A model generated the notes under the pieces. It was not told the origin of the DNA and searched no databases. It saw nothing but the letters and a program-made list of their open reading frames with translations. A stretch of 15,245 nt of DNA from DATARH01 sp035309005 (GTDB lineage Bacteria; Pseudomonadota; Alphaproteobacteria; ATCC43930; CGMCC-115725), in the NCBI GenBank assembly GCA_035309005.1, contig DATGFP010000027.1, positions 1 through 15,245 of the forward strand, written 5' to 3'. Below are positions 6,947 to 12,823 of this stretch, piece by piece. A program made the position numbers and the translations under genes. Positions within the stretch are counted from its first letter, which is position 1, and each line of letters starts with the position of its first letter.

Positions 6947-7747
6947 ATGAGCCCGCCCTACGGCAGCGCAGCGGGCGAAGCCTATCTCGCCGAGACGCCG
7001 GCGCTGCGCGGCCACGCCGGGACCCAGCCCGATTTGTTCCTGCGCTGGAACGGGGTGCCGCCGGAGGCTGCCGCGATCGACGTCGTCGTGCATTTGCACG
7101 GCTTCTCGCAGCAGGGCGGCGCGATGCCATTGGCCGAGAAGGTCGGGCGCAGCGGCCTCGATCTCGCGGGCCGCACCCGCCCGACGCTGGCGCTCTTGCC
7201 GCGCGGCAACTGGCTGCGCCACACCTGGTACGATTTTCCGGGGCTGCTCGATGGCGGCCTCGACCGCCTCGTCGATTACGCCGTCGAGCGCTTTGCCGCG
7301 GGCCGCGCGCTGGCGGTCGACCGCCTGATCCTGACGGCGCATTCGGGGGGCGGCATGCCGGCGCTCGATGCCATCGCCGGCGCCCGCCGGCCGCCCGACG
7401 AATTGCATGTCTTCGACGGGCTCTACGGCCGCGATCCGGCGGGCGGCGACCCGTTTGCCGGGATCGAATGCGTCGACGCCTGGCTGGCCGAGCGCCTCGC
7501 GCGCGAGCCGGAGCGCCCGGGCGCGCTGCGCGTCATTTATATCGAGCGGCAGACCGGCGCGTTCTCGCGCGAGGTCGGCAGGCTGATCGAGCGCCACCTC
7601 GCATCGGTCCCTGCCGGCTTGGCGCCGATCCTGGCGCCGCGCTACCGTGTCGAGCCCGCCGGCGTGCCGCACGGCTATGTCGCGACGATCTGCGGCCCGC
7701 CGCTCCTCGCCGATCCCGGCGCCGAATTCGATTGGTCCCGGGTCTGA
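6947..7747 (+). CDS. Putative alpha/beta hydrolase
   Basis: The product is 266 aa. Features of a serine hydrolase of the alpha/beta fold are visible: DVVVHLHGFSQQGG (45-58), the strand-3 HG oxyanion region; LILTAHSGGGMPAL (127-140), the nucleophile elbow with S133 in an A-H-S-G-G-G context; FDGLYG (156-161) with D157 as candidate acid; and GVPHGYV (239-245) with H242 as candidate catalytic His. No signal peptide is seen, and the first 25 residues are polar. The substrate is unknown. ATG 6947 follows the monooxygenase by 10 bp; an earlier in-frame ATG at 6860 would overlap that gene by 77 bp. Cotranscription suggests it processes the ester or a lactone product of the oxidation, which is inference only. 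Confidence 0.75.
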   Translation: MSPPYGSAAGEAYLAETPALRGHAGTQPDLFLRWNGVPPEAAAIDVVVHLHGFSQQGGAMPLAEKVGRSGLDLAGRTRPTLALLPRGNWLRHTWYDFPGLLDGGLDRLVDYAVERFAAGRALAVDRLILTAHSGGGMPALDAIAGARRPPDELHVFDGLYGRDPAGGDPFAGIECVDAWLAERLAREPERPGALRVIYIERQTGAFSREVGRLIERHLASVPAGLAPILAPRYRVEPAGVPHGYVATICGPPLLADPGAEFDWSRV

Positions 7748-7763
7748 CGACACCTCCGGCTTT

Positions 7764-7849
7764 GTCATTGCGAGGAGCGCAGCGACGACGCAATCTAGCT
7801 CCGGCAGGGGCTCCTCGGCGCGAGATTGCTTCGCTTCGCTCGCAATGAC
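7764..7849. repeat. Intergenic palindromic repeat, CATTGCGAGGAGCG family
   Basis: The left arm starts GTCATTGCGAGGAGCGCAGC and reaches CGCAATCT; the right arm runs AGATTGCTTCGCTTCGCTCG to CAATGAC. The two arms form an imperfect hairpin over 86 bp. This type of dispersed palindrome is widespread in alphaproteobacterial intergenic space. It separates the hydrolase gene from the CoA transferase gene. Half-elements of the same family recur at 12221-12294. Confidence 0.85.
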
Positions 7850-7877
7850 GGCTGCATTTAGTCGGCGGGAGGGACAG

Positions 7878-9083
7878 TTGCCGGGTGTGCTTGACGGCGT
7901 TCGCGTTCTCGATTTCGGGCGCTACATCGCGGGGCCGTTTTGCGCCGCGCTGTTGGGCGACCTCGGCGCCGAGGTCATCCGCATCGAGCGGCTGGGCGGC
8001 GGCGAGGACCGCTTTTTCATCCCGGTCGGCGCCGCATCCGCCACGGGACCGAGGTCGGGCGGCGGCGCGATGTTCCTGGCGATGAACCGCAACAAGCGCG
8101 GCATGACCTTGGACCCCGCCGCGCCGCAGGGCCGCGAGATCGTGCAAAAGCTCGTCGCGACCGCCGACGTCGTCGTCGCCAATTTGCCGCCGGCGGTGCT
8201 GCGCGCGCTCGCCCTCGACCTCGACAGCCTGCGCGCCATCAAGCCCGACATCATCCTGACGACGGTGACCGGGTTTGGCGCCGGCGGGCCGCTCTCGCAC
8301 AAGCACGGCTTCGACGGCATCGGCCAGGCGATGTCGGGCGCCGTCTATCTCTCCGGCACGCCCGAGCAGCCGATCGCGCTGAAGGTGCCGTGGGTCGATT
8401 TCGGCACCGCGTGCCTTTCGGCCTTCGGCACGCTGGCGGCGCTCCTGGAGCGCGGTAAATCGGGGCGCGGCCAGAAGGTCGAAGGGGCGCTCCTGCGCAC
8501 CGCGATCGCCTTCGCCAATTCCCTCCTGATCGAGCAGGCGCTGACCGGGGTCGACCGCGTCGCGACCGAAAACCGCGGCTTCAACTCGGCCCCGGCCGAT
8601 TATTTCCGCACCAGCGACGGCTGGATCGTCGCGACCGTGATCGGCGAGCCGATGTTCCGCCGCTGGTGCCGCATGATCGGGGAAGAGCATTGGCTCGCCG
8701 ACCCGCGTTTCGCCGACGACCAGGCGCGCGGCGACAACGGCGAGATCATCTCGGCGCGCATGGCCGAATGGTGCGCCGCGCGGAGTTGCGAGGCGGCCCT
8801 CGCCGAACTCGAAAATGCCAGCATCGTCGCCGGCCGGGTCTATTCGCCGCAACAGGCGCTCGACGACGAGCATATCCGCGCCGCGCACCTGCTCGAAGAG
8901 CGCGACCATCCGGCGCTCGGCCAAACCGTGCCCTTGGCGCCGACCCCGATCGAGTTGTCGGAGACGCCCGGCACCTATCGCCGCCCGGCGCCGCTCTTGG
9001 GTGAGCACACCGACGAGATCCTCGCGAGCCTCGGCTATCGGGCGGTCGAGATCGCCGCGCTGCGCGCCCTGAAGGTGGTGTGA
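7878..9083 (+). CDS. CaiB/BaiF (family III) CoA transferase
   Basis: From TTG 7878 the product is 401 aa, the usual size for the family. It opens LPGVLDGVRVLDFGRYIAGP, the classic family III start (L-x-G-x-R-V-L-D), followed by LGDLGAEVIRIE. The YLSG...PWVDFGTACLSAFGTLAALLERGKSGRGQKVE block carries D174 at the position of the Asp that forms the aspartyl-CoA anhydride in formyl-CoA transferase. The C-terminal PAPLLGEHTDEIL is also typical. It moves CoA between organic acids; the specific pair is not readable. TTG is chosen because GGAGGG lies just upstream and homologues begin at this point; any earlier start would translate through the hairpin repeat. The stop overlaps the greB start as TGATG, so the two are probably coupled. 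Confidence 0.93.
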   Translation: MPGVLDGVRVLDFGRYIAGPFCAALLGDLGAEVIRIERLGGGEDRFFIPVGAASATGPRSGGGAMFLAMNRNKRGMTLDPAAPQGREIVQKLVATADVVVANLPPAVLRALALDLDSLRAIKPDIILTTVTGFGAGGPLSHKHGFDGIGQAMSGAVYLSGTPEQPIALKVPWVDFGTACLSAFGTLAALLERGKSGRGQKVEGALLRTAIAFANSLLIEQALTGVDRVATENRGFNSAPADYFRTSDGWIVATVIGEPMFRRWCRMIGEEHWLADPRFADDQARGDNGEIISARMAEWCAARSCEAALAELENASIVAGRVYSPQQALDDEHIRAAHLLEERDHPALGQTVPLAPTPIELSETPGTYRRPAPLLGEHTDEILASLGYRAVEIAALRALKVV

Positions 9084-9667
9084 TGAGCAAGGCATTCGTC
9101 AAGGAAAGCGACGACGGCGCCGATGCCGAGCTGCCGGAAGAGGATGTGCCGGCGCTGCCCGCCGGGGTGCGCAACTACATGACGCCATTGGGCCACCGCC
9201 GCATGCAGGACGAGTTGCGCCAGTTGGTGCGCGACGAGCGGCCGAAGACCGTGGAGATCGTCGCCTGGGCCGCCGGCAACGGCGACCGCTCGGAAAATGG
9301 CGACTACCTCTACGGCAAGCAGCGGCTGCGCGAGATCGACCGCCGCATCCGCTTTTTGACGAAGCGCCTGGAGGCGGCCGAAGTGGTCGACCCGGCCCGC
9401 CAGACGCGGCGCGACCAGGTGTTTTTCGGCGCCACCGTGACCTACGCCGATCCGCACGGCGCGGAGCAGACCGTGACGATCGTCGGCATCGACGAAGCCG
9501 ACCTCGACCGCCGCCAGGTCAGCTGGGTCTCGCCGATCGCCCGGGCGCTGTTGAAAGCCCGCGAGGGCGACATCGTCGATCTGCGCACCCCCAACGGCAT
9601 CGAGGCGATCGAGGTCCTGGAAATCCGCTACGAAGCCGAAGCCGGGCGCCCGATGCGGCAAGAGTGA
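9083..9667 (+). CDS. greB: Transcription elongation factor GreB
   Basis: The product is 194 aa. The N-terminal coiled coil (about 33-105) carries GDRSENGDYLYGKQRLREID (67-86), where D68 and E71 are the acidic tip residues that enter the RNA polymerase secondary channel and coordinate Mg2+ for transcript cleavage. RIRFLTKRLEAAEVVD is typical of GreB rather than GreA. The C-terminal FKBP-like domain (about 112-186) includes VSWVSPIARALLKAREGD. The gene rescues backtracked polymerase. It is longer than usual GreB because of an acidic N-terminal extension of about 30 residues before NYMTPLGHRRM. ATG 9083 overlaps the CoA transferase stop (TGATG); GTG at 9080 is an alternative. Placement behind a CoA transferase is unusual for a housekeeping gene. 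Confidence 0.93.
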   Translation: MSKAFVKESDDGADAELPEEDVPALPAGVRNYMTPLGHRRMQDELRQLVRDERPKTVEIVAWAAGNGDRSENGDYLYGKQRLREIDRRIRFLTKRLEAAEVVDPARQTRRDQVFFGATVTYADPHGAEQTVTIVGIDEADLDRRQVSWVSPIARALLKAREGDIVDLRTPNGIEAIEVLEIRYEAEAGRPMRQE

Positions 9668-9713
9668 GGCATGCATCCGTGTGTATTTAGGCAGCGTACA
9701 ATCTCTGAAATGG

Positions 9714-9750
9714 CTGCAGGTTGCATGGCCTGATTAATTATCACCTGCAG
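9714..9750. promoter_or_regulatory. Inverted repeat upstream of the His-rich gene, possible operator
   Basis: CTGCAGGT (9714-9721) and ACCTGCAG (9743-9750) are a perfect 8-bp inverted repeat separated by 21 nt of AT-rich sequence. It lies in the 206-nt gap before the small His-rich gene, an otherwise AT-richer stretch. The arms could bind a dimeric regulator on nearly the same face of the helix (centre to centre 29 bp) or form a hairpin in the transcript. I could not place convincing -35/-10 boxes next to it. Confidence 0.35.
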
Positions 9751-9873
9751 ATTTCCAGATTTCCGCGGTCTATTTCCCAGAGCGGAACCGCGAATTCCTT
9801 TATCGCGTTAAAAGGTGGATCGCGAAGCGTCAACTTCGGCGTGTTCGCCGTGCGATATCCAAAGGAGCATTAT

Positions 9874-10167
9874 ATGGATAAGAGAATAGCCGCGTTGCTC
9901 GGGGCGGTTGCCGGGCTGGCCACCCTCGGCTCGGCGCAAGCCGCGACCCCGGCGCCCAACGCCTCGGAGGCCTTGCAGGCTTCCTCCTATGCCGACCTGC
10001 TGGCGCCGATCGCCGACGCCGGCGCGCTACTGAAGGCCGACGACGCGGCGCGCTCGCAAGCCCCGCAGCCGGGCGTCAAGCTCGCCCAGTATTACGGCCG
10101 CTACTACCATCATCACCACCACCACCATCATCACCATCACCGCCGCACCTGGTGGTACTATCGCTAG
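9874..10167 (+). CDS. Small exported protein with C-terminal 11-His run
   Basis: The product is 97 aa. Residues 1-23 form a Sec signal peptide (MDKR, hydrophobic IAALLGAVAGLATLG, SAQA|A). The mature chain has an Ala-rich middle and ends QYYGRYY, eleven histidines (79-89), then RRTWWYYR. The His codons mix CAT and CAC, which argues for selection on the peptide rather than simple nucleotide slippage. ATG 9874 has a strong AAAGGAG 6 nt upstream. The His run suggests periplasmic metal (Ni, Zn, Cu) binding; this is inference from composition. It shares an exported, Tyr-rich, His-ending design with the protein at 1367-1780 but no alignable sequence. It is preceded by an inverted repeat and followed by a hairpin repeat at 10207-10282. 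Confidence 0.78.
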   Translation: MDKRIAALLGAVAGLATLGSAQAATPAPNASEALQASSYADLLAPIADAGALLKADDAARSQAPQPGVKLAQYYGRYYHHHHHHHHHHHRRTWWYYR

Positions 10168-10206
10168 CCGGGCGGCTCAGACAGCTGGGTCCTGTTCCGT
10201 CATATT

Positions 10207-10282
10207 CGTCACCCCCGCGCAAGCGGGGGGCCAGAGCAAGCGACAGTTGGTTGCCCCTGGATTCCCGCGTGCGCGGGAATGA
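10207..10282. repeat. Intergenic hairpin repeat, CGTCACCCCCGCG type
   Basis: It opens CGTCACCCCCGCGCAAGCGG and closes with ATTCCCGCGTGCGCGGGAAT followed by GA. Each end is itself a small palindrome, and the ends can pair around a central segment. This is a dispersed alphaproteobacterial repeat type. It lies between the convergent His-rich gene and the gene at 10322-11053 and may serve as a transcription barrier for the former. Confidence 0.75.
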
Positions 10283-10305
10283 AACGCTTAGCCGGGTGGC
10301 GAGCG

Positions 10306-10334
10306 GACCGGCGCCTGAGGTTCAGGCACCGGTC
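10306..10334 (-). terminator. 13-bp hairpin over the stop codon of the 10322-11053 gene
   Basis: GACCGGCGCCTGA (10306-10318) and TCAGGCACCGGTC (10322-10334) pair around a 3-nt loop. The single mismatch is C-A on the plus strand but G-U in minus-strand RNA, so the structure is best formed by the minus-strand transcript. The stop codon (10322-10324) is at the top of the stem. No U-tract follows, so it may protect the 3' end or work with Rho rather than terminate alone. Confidence 0.5.
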
Positions 10335-11053
10335 TCCTTCGCCTTGGCGCGGGCGGCGCGCAGGATGTTGCGGTAGGTCGCGTCGAACACGGTGTTGGTC
10401 GAGGATGTCCAGCTCGAATCCTTGCCCAGCGTCTCGCGGCTGGCATGGATGCGGCGGTCGCGCAATTCGCGCTCGGCCGCTTCCTCTTCGTCCATCGCCA
10501 CCAGTTCGAACTGCGCTTCGGCCGGCAGAAAAATGATCTGCATGAAGGGTTCGCCCGGCCGAAAGATATGGGCGCGGCCCTCGGGTGGCGCCTTGAAGAT
10601 CACAAACGAGATCATCGGCCACCAGCTGGTGCGCAAGAGCGCCGGCACCGCGAGCGGCACGTCGTCTTCGGGCGAGGTGTAATAGCGCGGGTGCGGCTCG
10701 GTGCGCACCGCCATGTCGTCGCCGACCTTGAGGTCGAGCAGCAGCTGGTAGCTGTAATAGTCTTCGCCGAACGGGCGGAACGGCGGCCAGTTGATGCCGG
10801 TTTCGGGATCGGGGCCCCAGTCGCTTTCGAGGACCACGCGGCCCTGGCGTTTCGTCACATGCAGTTGGTTGTCGTAGGGGTAGAACAGTTCGATGCCGTA
10901 TTGCGCGCCCTCGACGAAGGGCATGCAATGCCAGGCGTATTCGTGCGAGCCGTCGCGGCGCGGTTCGGGCTTGCCGGCCCAGCCCGGCACGTCGAGCTTG
11001 GTGCGCCGCGGCGCGAGGCGCGGCTCGAACAGGCGGTATTTGACGGTCTGCAT
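10322..11053 (-). CDS. Conserved-looking protein of unknown function (weakly DUF6065-like)
   Basis: The product is 243 aa, with no signal peptide or membrane segment. It is rich in aromatics and beta strands: GIELFYPYDNQLHV (53-66), VVLESDWGPDPETGINWPPF (73-92), LLRTSWWPMISFVIFKAPPE (139-158) and the pattern RPGEPFMQIIFLP (165-177). A polar, acidic helical tail follows (187-243). The order W-x-W-P, then a GEPFMQIIF-like closing strand is faintly reminiscent of DUF6065, but I cannot confirm that. ATG 11053 has GGAG 5 nt upstream; the frame stays open to 11179 only by running into a hairpin repeat. It follows the amidohydrolase gene on the same strand with 186 nt and a repeat between them, so cotranscription is unclear. 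Confidence 0.75.
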   Translation of the reverse strand: MQTVKYRLFEPRLAPRRTKLDVPGWAGKPEPRRDGSHEYAWHCMPFVEGAQYGIELFYPYDNQLHVTKRQGRVVLESDWGPDPETGINWPPFRPFGEDYYSYQLLLDLKVGDDMAVRTEPHPRYYTSPEDDVPLAVPALLRTSWWPMISFVIFKAPPEGRAHIFRPGEPFMQIIFLPAEAQFELVAMDEEEAAERELRDRRIHASRETLGKDSSWTSSTNTVFDATYRNILRAARAKAKETGA

Positions 11054-11152
11054 AAGGGCTCCGGATCGCCGGCCGATGCCTGAGGGTGGCGGCCAGCCAA
11101 CGCCCGCGCGCCGCGGCTGGTTCCTCCCGGGGGCGAAGCCGGCAGCATGATC

Positions 11153-11231
11153 GTCATCCCAGCGCAGGCCGGGACCCATGGTTCGATCAGTGGAGCGGCG
11201 GCCCGAGGGTCCCGGCCTGCGCCGGGATGAC
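11153..11231. repeat. Intergenic hairpin repeat, GTCATCCC...GGGATGAC type
   Basis: The arms GTCATCCCAGCGCAGGCCGG and CCGGCCTGCGCCGGGATGAC pair almost fully, extended by GACCC/GGGTC, giving a stem of about 25 bp. On the plus strand it is followed by AGTATTTTTT. It shares GGCCGGG-CCCATGGTTC with the element at 15052-15123, so both belong to one dispersed family. It sits just past the 3' end of the amidohydrolase gene. Confidence 0.88.
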
Positions 11232-11239
11232 AGTATTTT

Positions 11240-12184
11240 TTATAATTTTAACAGGCGGCGGGCGTTGCCGTTGAGCAGCTTCTGGGTGTCCTCGGCCGAG
11301 AGCGGCAGTGTCTTCAGCCATTCGGTGCCGGGCGGGTTGTCGGCGAACGGGTAGTCGACCGAGAAGAGGATGCGGTCGATGCCCATCTCCATCGTGCAGC
11401 ATAAGAGGGCCGGGTCGGAGAAGAAGCCGCTGGTGGTGATCCAGAAATGCTCGCAGAAGACGTCGCGGAACGTCTTCTCGCTCATGCTGGCGCGCAGCCC
11501 GTAGCTGATCCGCCACAGATAGAACGGCAGCCCCTCGCCCATGTGCCCGAGGATCACCTTGAGGCCGGGGTGGGCGTCGAAAACCCCCGACAGCACAAAG
11601 CGGATGCCCTGCGTCGCGGTCTCGACCGTGAAGCCCCAGGCGGCGCGCAGAATGCCGGGATGGGACTGCGCATAATCCTGGTAATAGGCTTGCGTCACCG
11701 CCTGCTGCGGCAAGGCCGGGTGAATGTAGATCGGCACGTCGAGCGCGGCGGCGCGCTCCCAGATCGGCCAGAACCGCTTGTCGTCGTGAAAGACGCCCTG
11801 GGTCAGCCCGTTGATCATGGCGCCCTTGAAGCCGAGCTTGGTGACGGTGCGCTCCAATTCGTCGGCGGCGGCGCGTGGGTCGGCGGTCGGCAGCGCGGCG
11901 AACGCGGCGAAGCGGTCGGGATGCGCCAGGACCGCTTCGTGCAGCCGGTCGTTGACGCGGCGCGCCAACGGCACCCCGGTCGCCGCATCGACCCCCTGCA
12001 AGCCCGGGATCGAGTGCGACAAGACTTGCAGATCGATGCCGGCTTCGTCCATCTCCCGGAGGCGCAAGGCGCCCAGATCGTCGAGCCGCTCGACGATGTC
12101 GGAACCGGCGCCGGGGCCGCCCAGCGCCTTCAATTCTGCGTCCTGGTAATGCTCCTCGAGCGCGATGATGTAGGGCTTTGCCAT
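11240..12184 (-). CDS. Amidohydrolase family 2, gamma-resorcylate decarboxylase-like
   Basis: The product is 314 aa. It matches the ACMSD/gamma-resorcylate decarboxylase branch of the amidohydrolase superfamily: ALEEHY (8-13; E10 and H12 as metal ligands), IYIHPALP (H155), VILGHMGEGLPFYLWRI (210-226; H214) and RILFSVDYPF (271-280; D277). These positions match the divalent-metal ligands and catalytic Asp of gamma-resorcylate decarboxylase. The overall order, including FKGAMINGLTQG and NGNARRLLKL at the C-terminus, is also the same. It is probably a cytoplasmic, metal-dependent non-oxidative decarboxylase or hydrolase acting on an aromatic or related acid. ATG 12184 has GGGGAGGA just upstream. 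The VOC gene lies upstream on the same strand, separated by a hairpin repeat. Confidence 0.92.
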   Translation of the reverse strand: MAKPYIIALEEHYQDAELKALGGPGAGSDIVERLDDLGALRLREMDEAGIDLQVLSHSIPGLQGVDAATGVPLARRVNDRLHEAVLAHPDRFAAFAALPTADPRAAADELERTVTKLGFKGAMINGLTQGVFHDDKRFWPIWERAAALDVPIYIHPALPQQAVTQAYYQDYAQSHPGILRAAWGFTVETATQGIRFVLSGVFDAHPGLKVILGHMGEGLPFYLWRISYGLRASMSEKTFRDVFCEHFWITTSGFFSDPALLCCTMEMGIDRILFSVDYPFADNPPGTEWLKTLPLSAEDTQKLLNGNARRLLKL

Positions 12185-12220
12185 GCTGTCCTCCCCGGGT
12201 TTCGCCTGCGGTTCGCGCGA

Positions 12221-12294
12221 GATTGCTTCGTCGCCGCGCGCCTCGCAATGACGATCCCGTTCAGTAGCGTCATTGCGGGCGACGCGAAGCAATC
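12221..12294. repeat. Inverted pair of CATTGCG-family repeat halves
   Basis: GATTGCTTCGTCGCC at the left pairs with GGCGACGCGAAGCAATC at the right, and internally CGCAATGACG (12244-12253) is a perfect inverted repeat of CGTCATTGCG (12268-12277). The halves resemble the arms of the 7764-7849 element placed back to back. The element fills the gap between the VOC gene and the amidohydrolase gene, so it may process or attenuate a shared transcript. Confidence 0.8.
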
Positions 12295-12303
12295 CCGATC
12301 CGG

Positions 12304-12701
12304 CTATGACGACGCGCCGGCGTAGCTCGTCAGGTCGATGAATTCCAGCACGGTGCCGTCGGGGTCGTGGAAATAGGCACGCGGGCCGTTGACGACGCCG
12401 CCCTGGCGGTCTTCTCGAAGGTGATTTCGACGCCCCGCGCGCGCAGATGGTCGAGCGCGCCGGCGTAATCCTCGACCGCGAACGAGTGGTGCACGCCGCC
12501 GTGGCCCTCGGGCCGCGCATTGATCGGCGGCTCGCGCTTGACCAGGATCAAGCAGGTGCCGGCGGCGTCGAGAAACGCCATCGTGCCGGCCGCCACGGTC
12601 GCCAGATGCCGGCAGCCGACGATCTCGGTGTAAAACCGCGTGCTGCGCCCGACATCGCTGACCGGGATGCTGAAATGCACGACCGATTTGATGGCGACCA
12701 T
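12304..12701 (-). pseudogene. VOC-family (glyoxalase/dioxygenase-fold) gene with frameshift
   Basis: ATG 12701 has GGGGAGG 5 nt upstream. The frame gives MVAIKSVVHFSIPVSDVGRS, an intact N-terminal VOC half (H9), then VHHSFAVEDYAGALDHLRARG (70-90; H71/H72). After residue 96 the frame turns into nonsense and stops at 12330. Moving by one base near 12411-12418 recovers RQGGVVNGPRAYFHDPDGTV and LEFIDLTSYAGASS with a TAG at 12304-12306. This is the expected VOC ending, with the C-terminal metal-ligand Glu. Adding one base would restore about 132 aa. VOC proteins are metal-dependent lyases, dioxygenases or resistance proteins. As written, the product loses its last metal ligand. The cause may be a real mutation or a sequencing error. 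It lies upstream of the amidohydrolase. Confidence 0.82.
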
Positions 12702-12823
12702 CGGAGCCTCCCCGGGTTCCAACACAGCTTTGGACATAAGATCGGCGATTAACGGCGGTCGCGCGATCCAGTTCTCCGCCGGGCGACCGGGGTGCCGTGA
12801 CCGGTCGCCCTGCGGCGCGAGGA

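Noticed and set aside
7647..7877. ATG start for the CoA transferase at 7647
   Set aside because: This would overlap the hydrolase gene and translate the palindromic repeat. TTG 7878 has GGAGGG and matches the family's N-terminus.
7533..9095. 520-codon open frame on the minus strand
   Set aside because: It is antisense to the CoA transferase and to the end of the hydrolase gene, with low-complexity composition and no family-like motifs.
11054..11179. N-terminal extension of the unknown-function gene
   Set aside because: The extra codons come from the hairpin repeat at 11153-11231, and only ATG 11053 has a good ribosome-binding site.
11232..11243. Hairpin plus T-run as an intrinsic terminator on the plus strand
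   Set aside because: The hairpin at 11153-11231 followed by AGTATTTTTT looks like one, but no plus-strand gene leads into it and the T-run is the 3' end of the amidohydrolase coding sequence.
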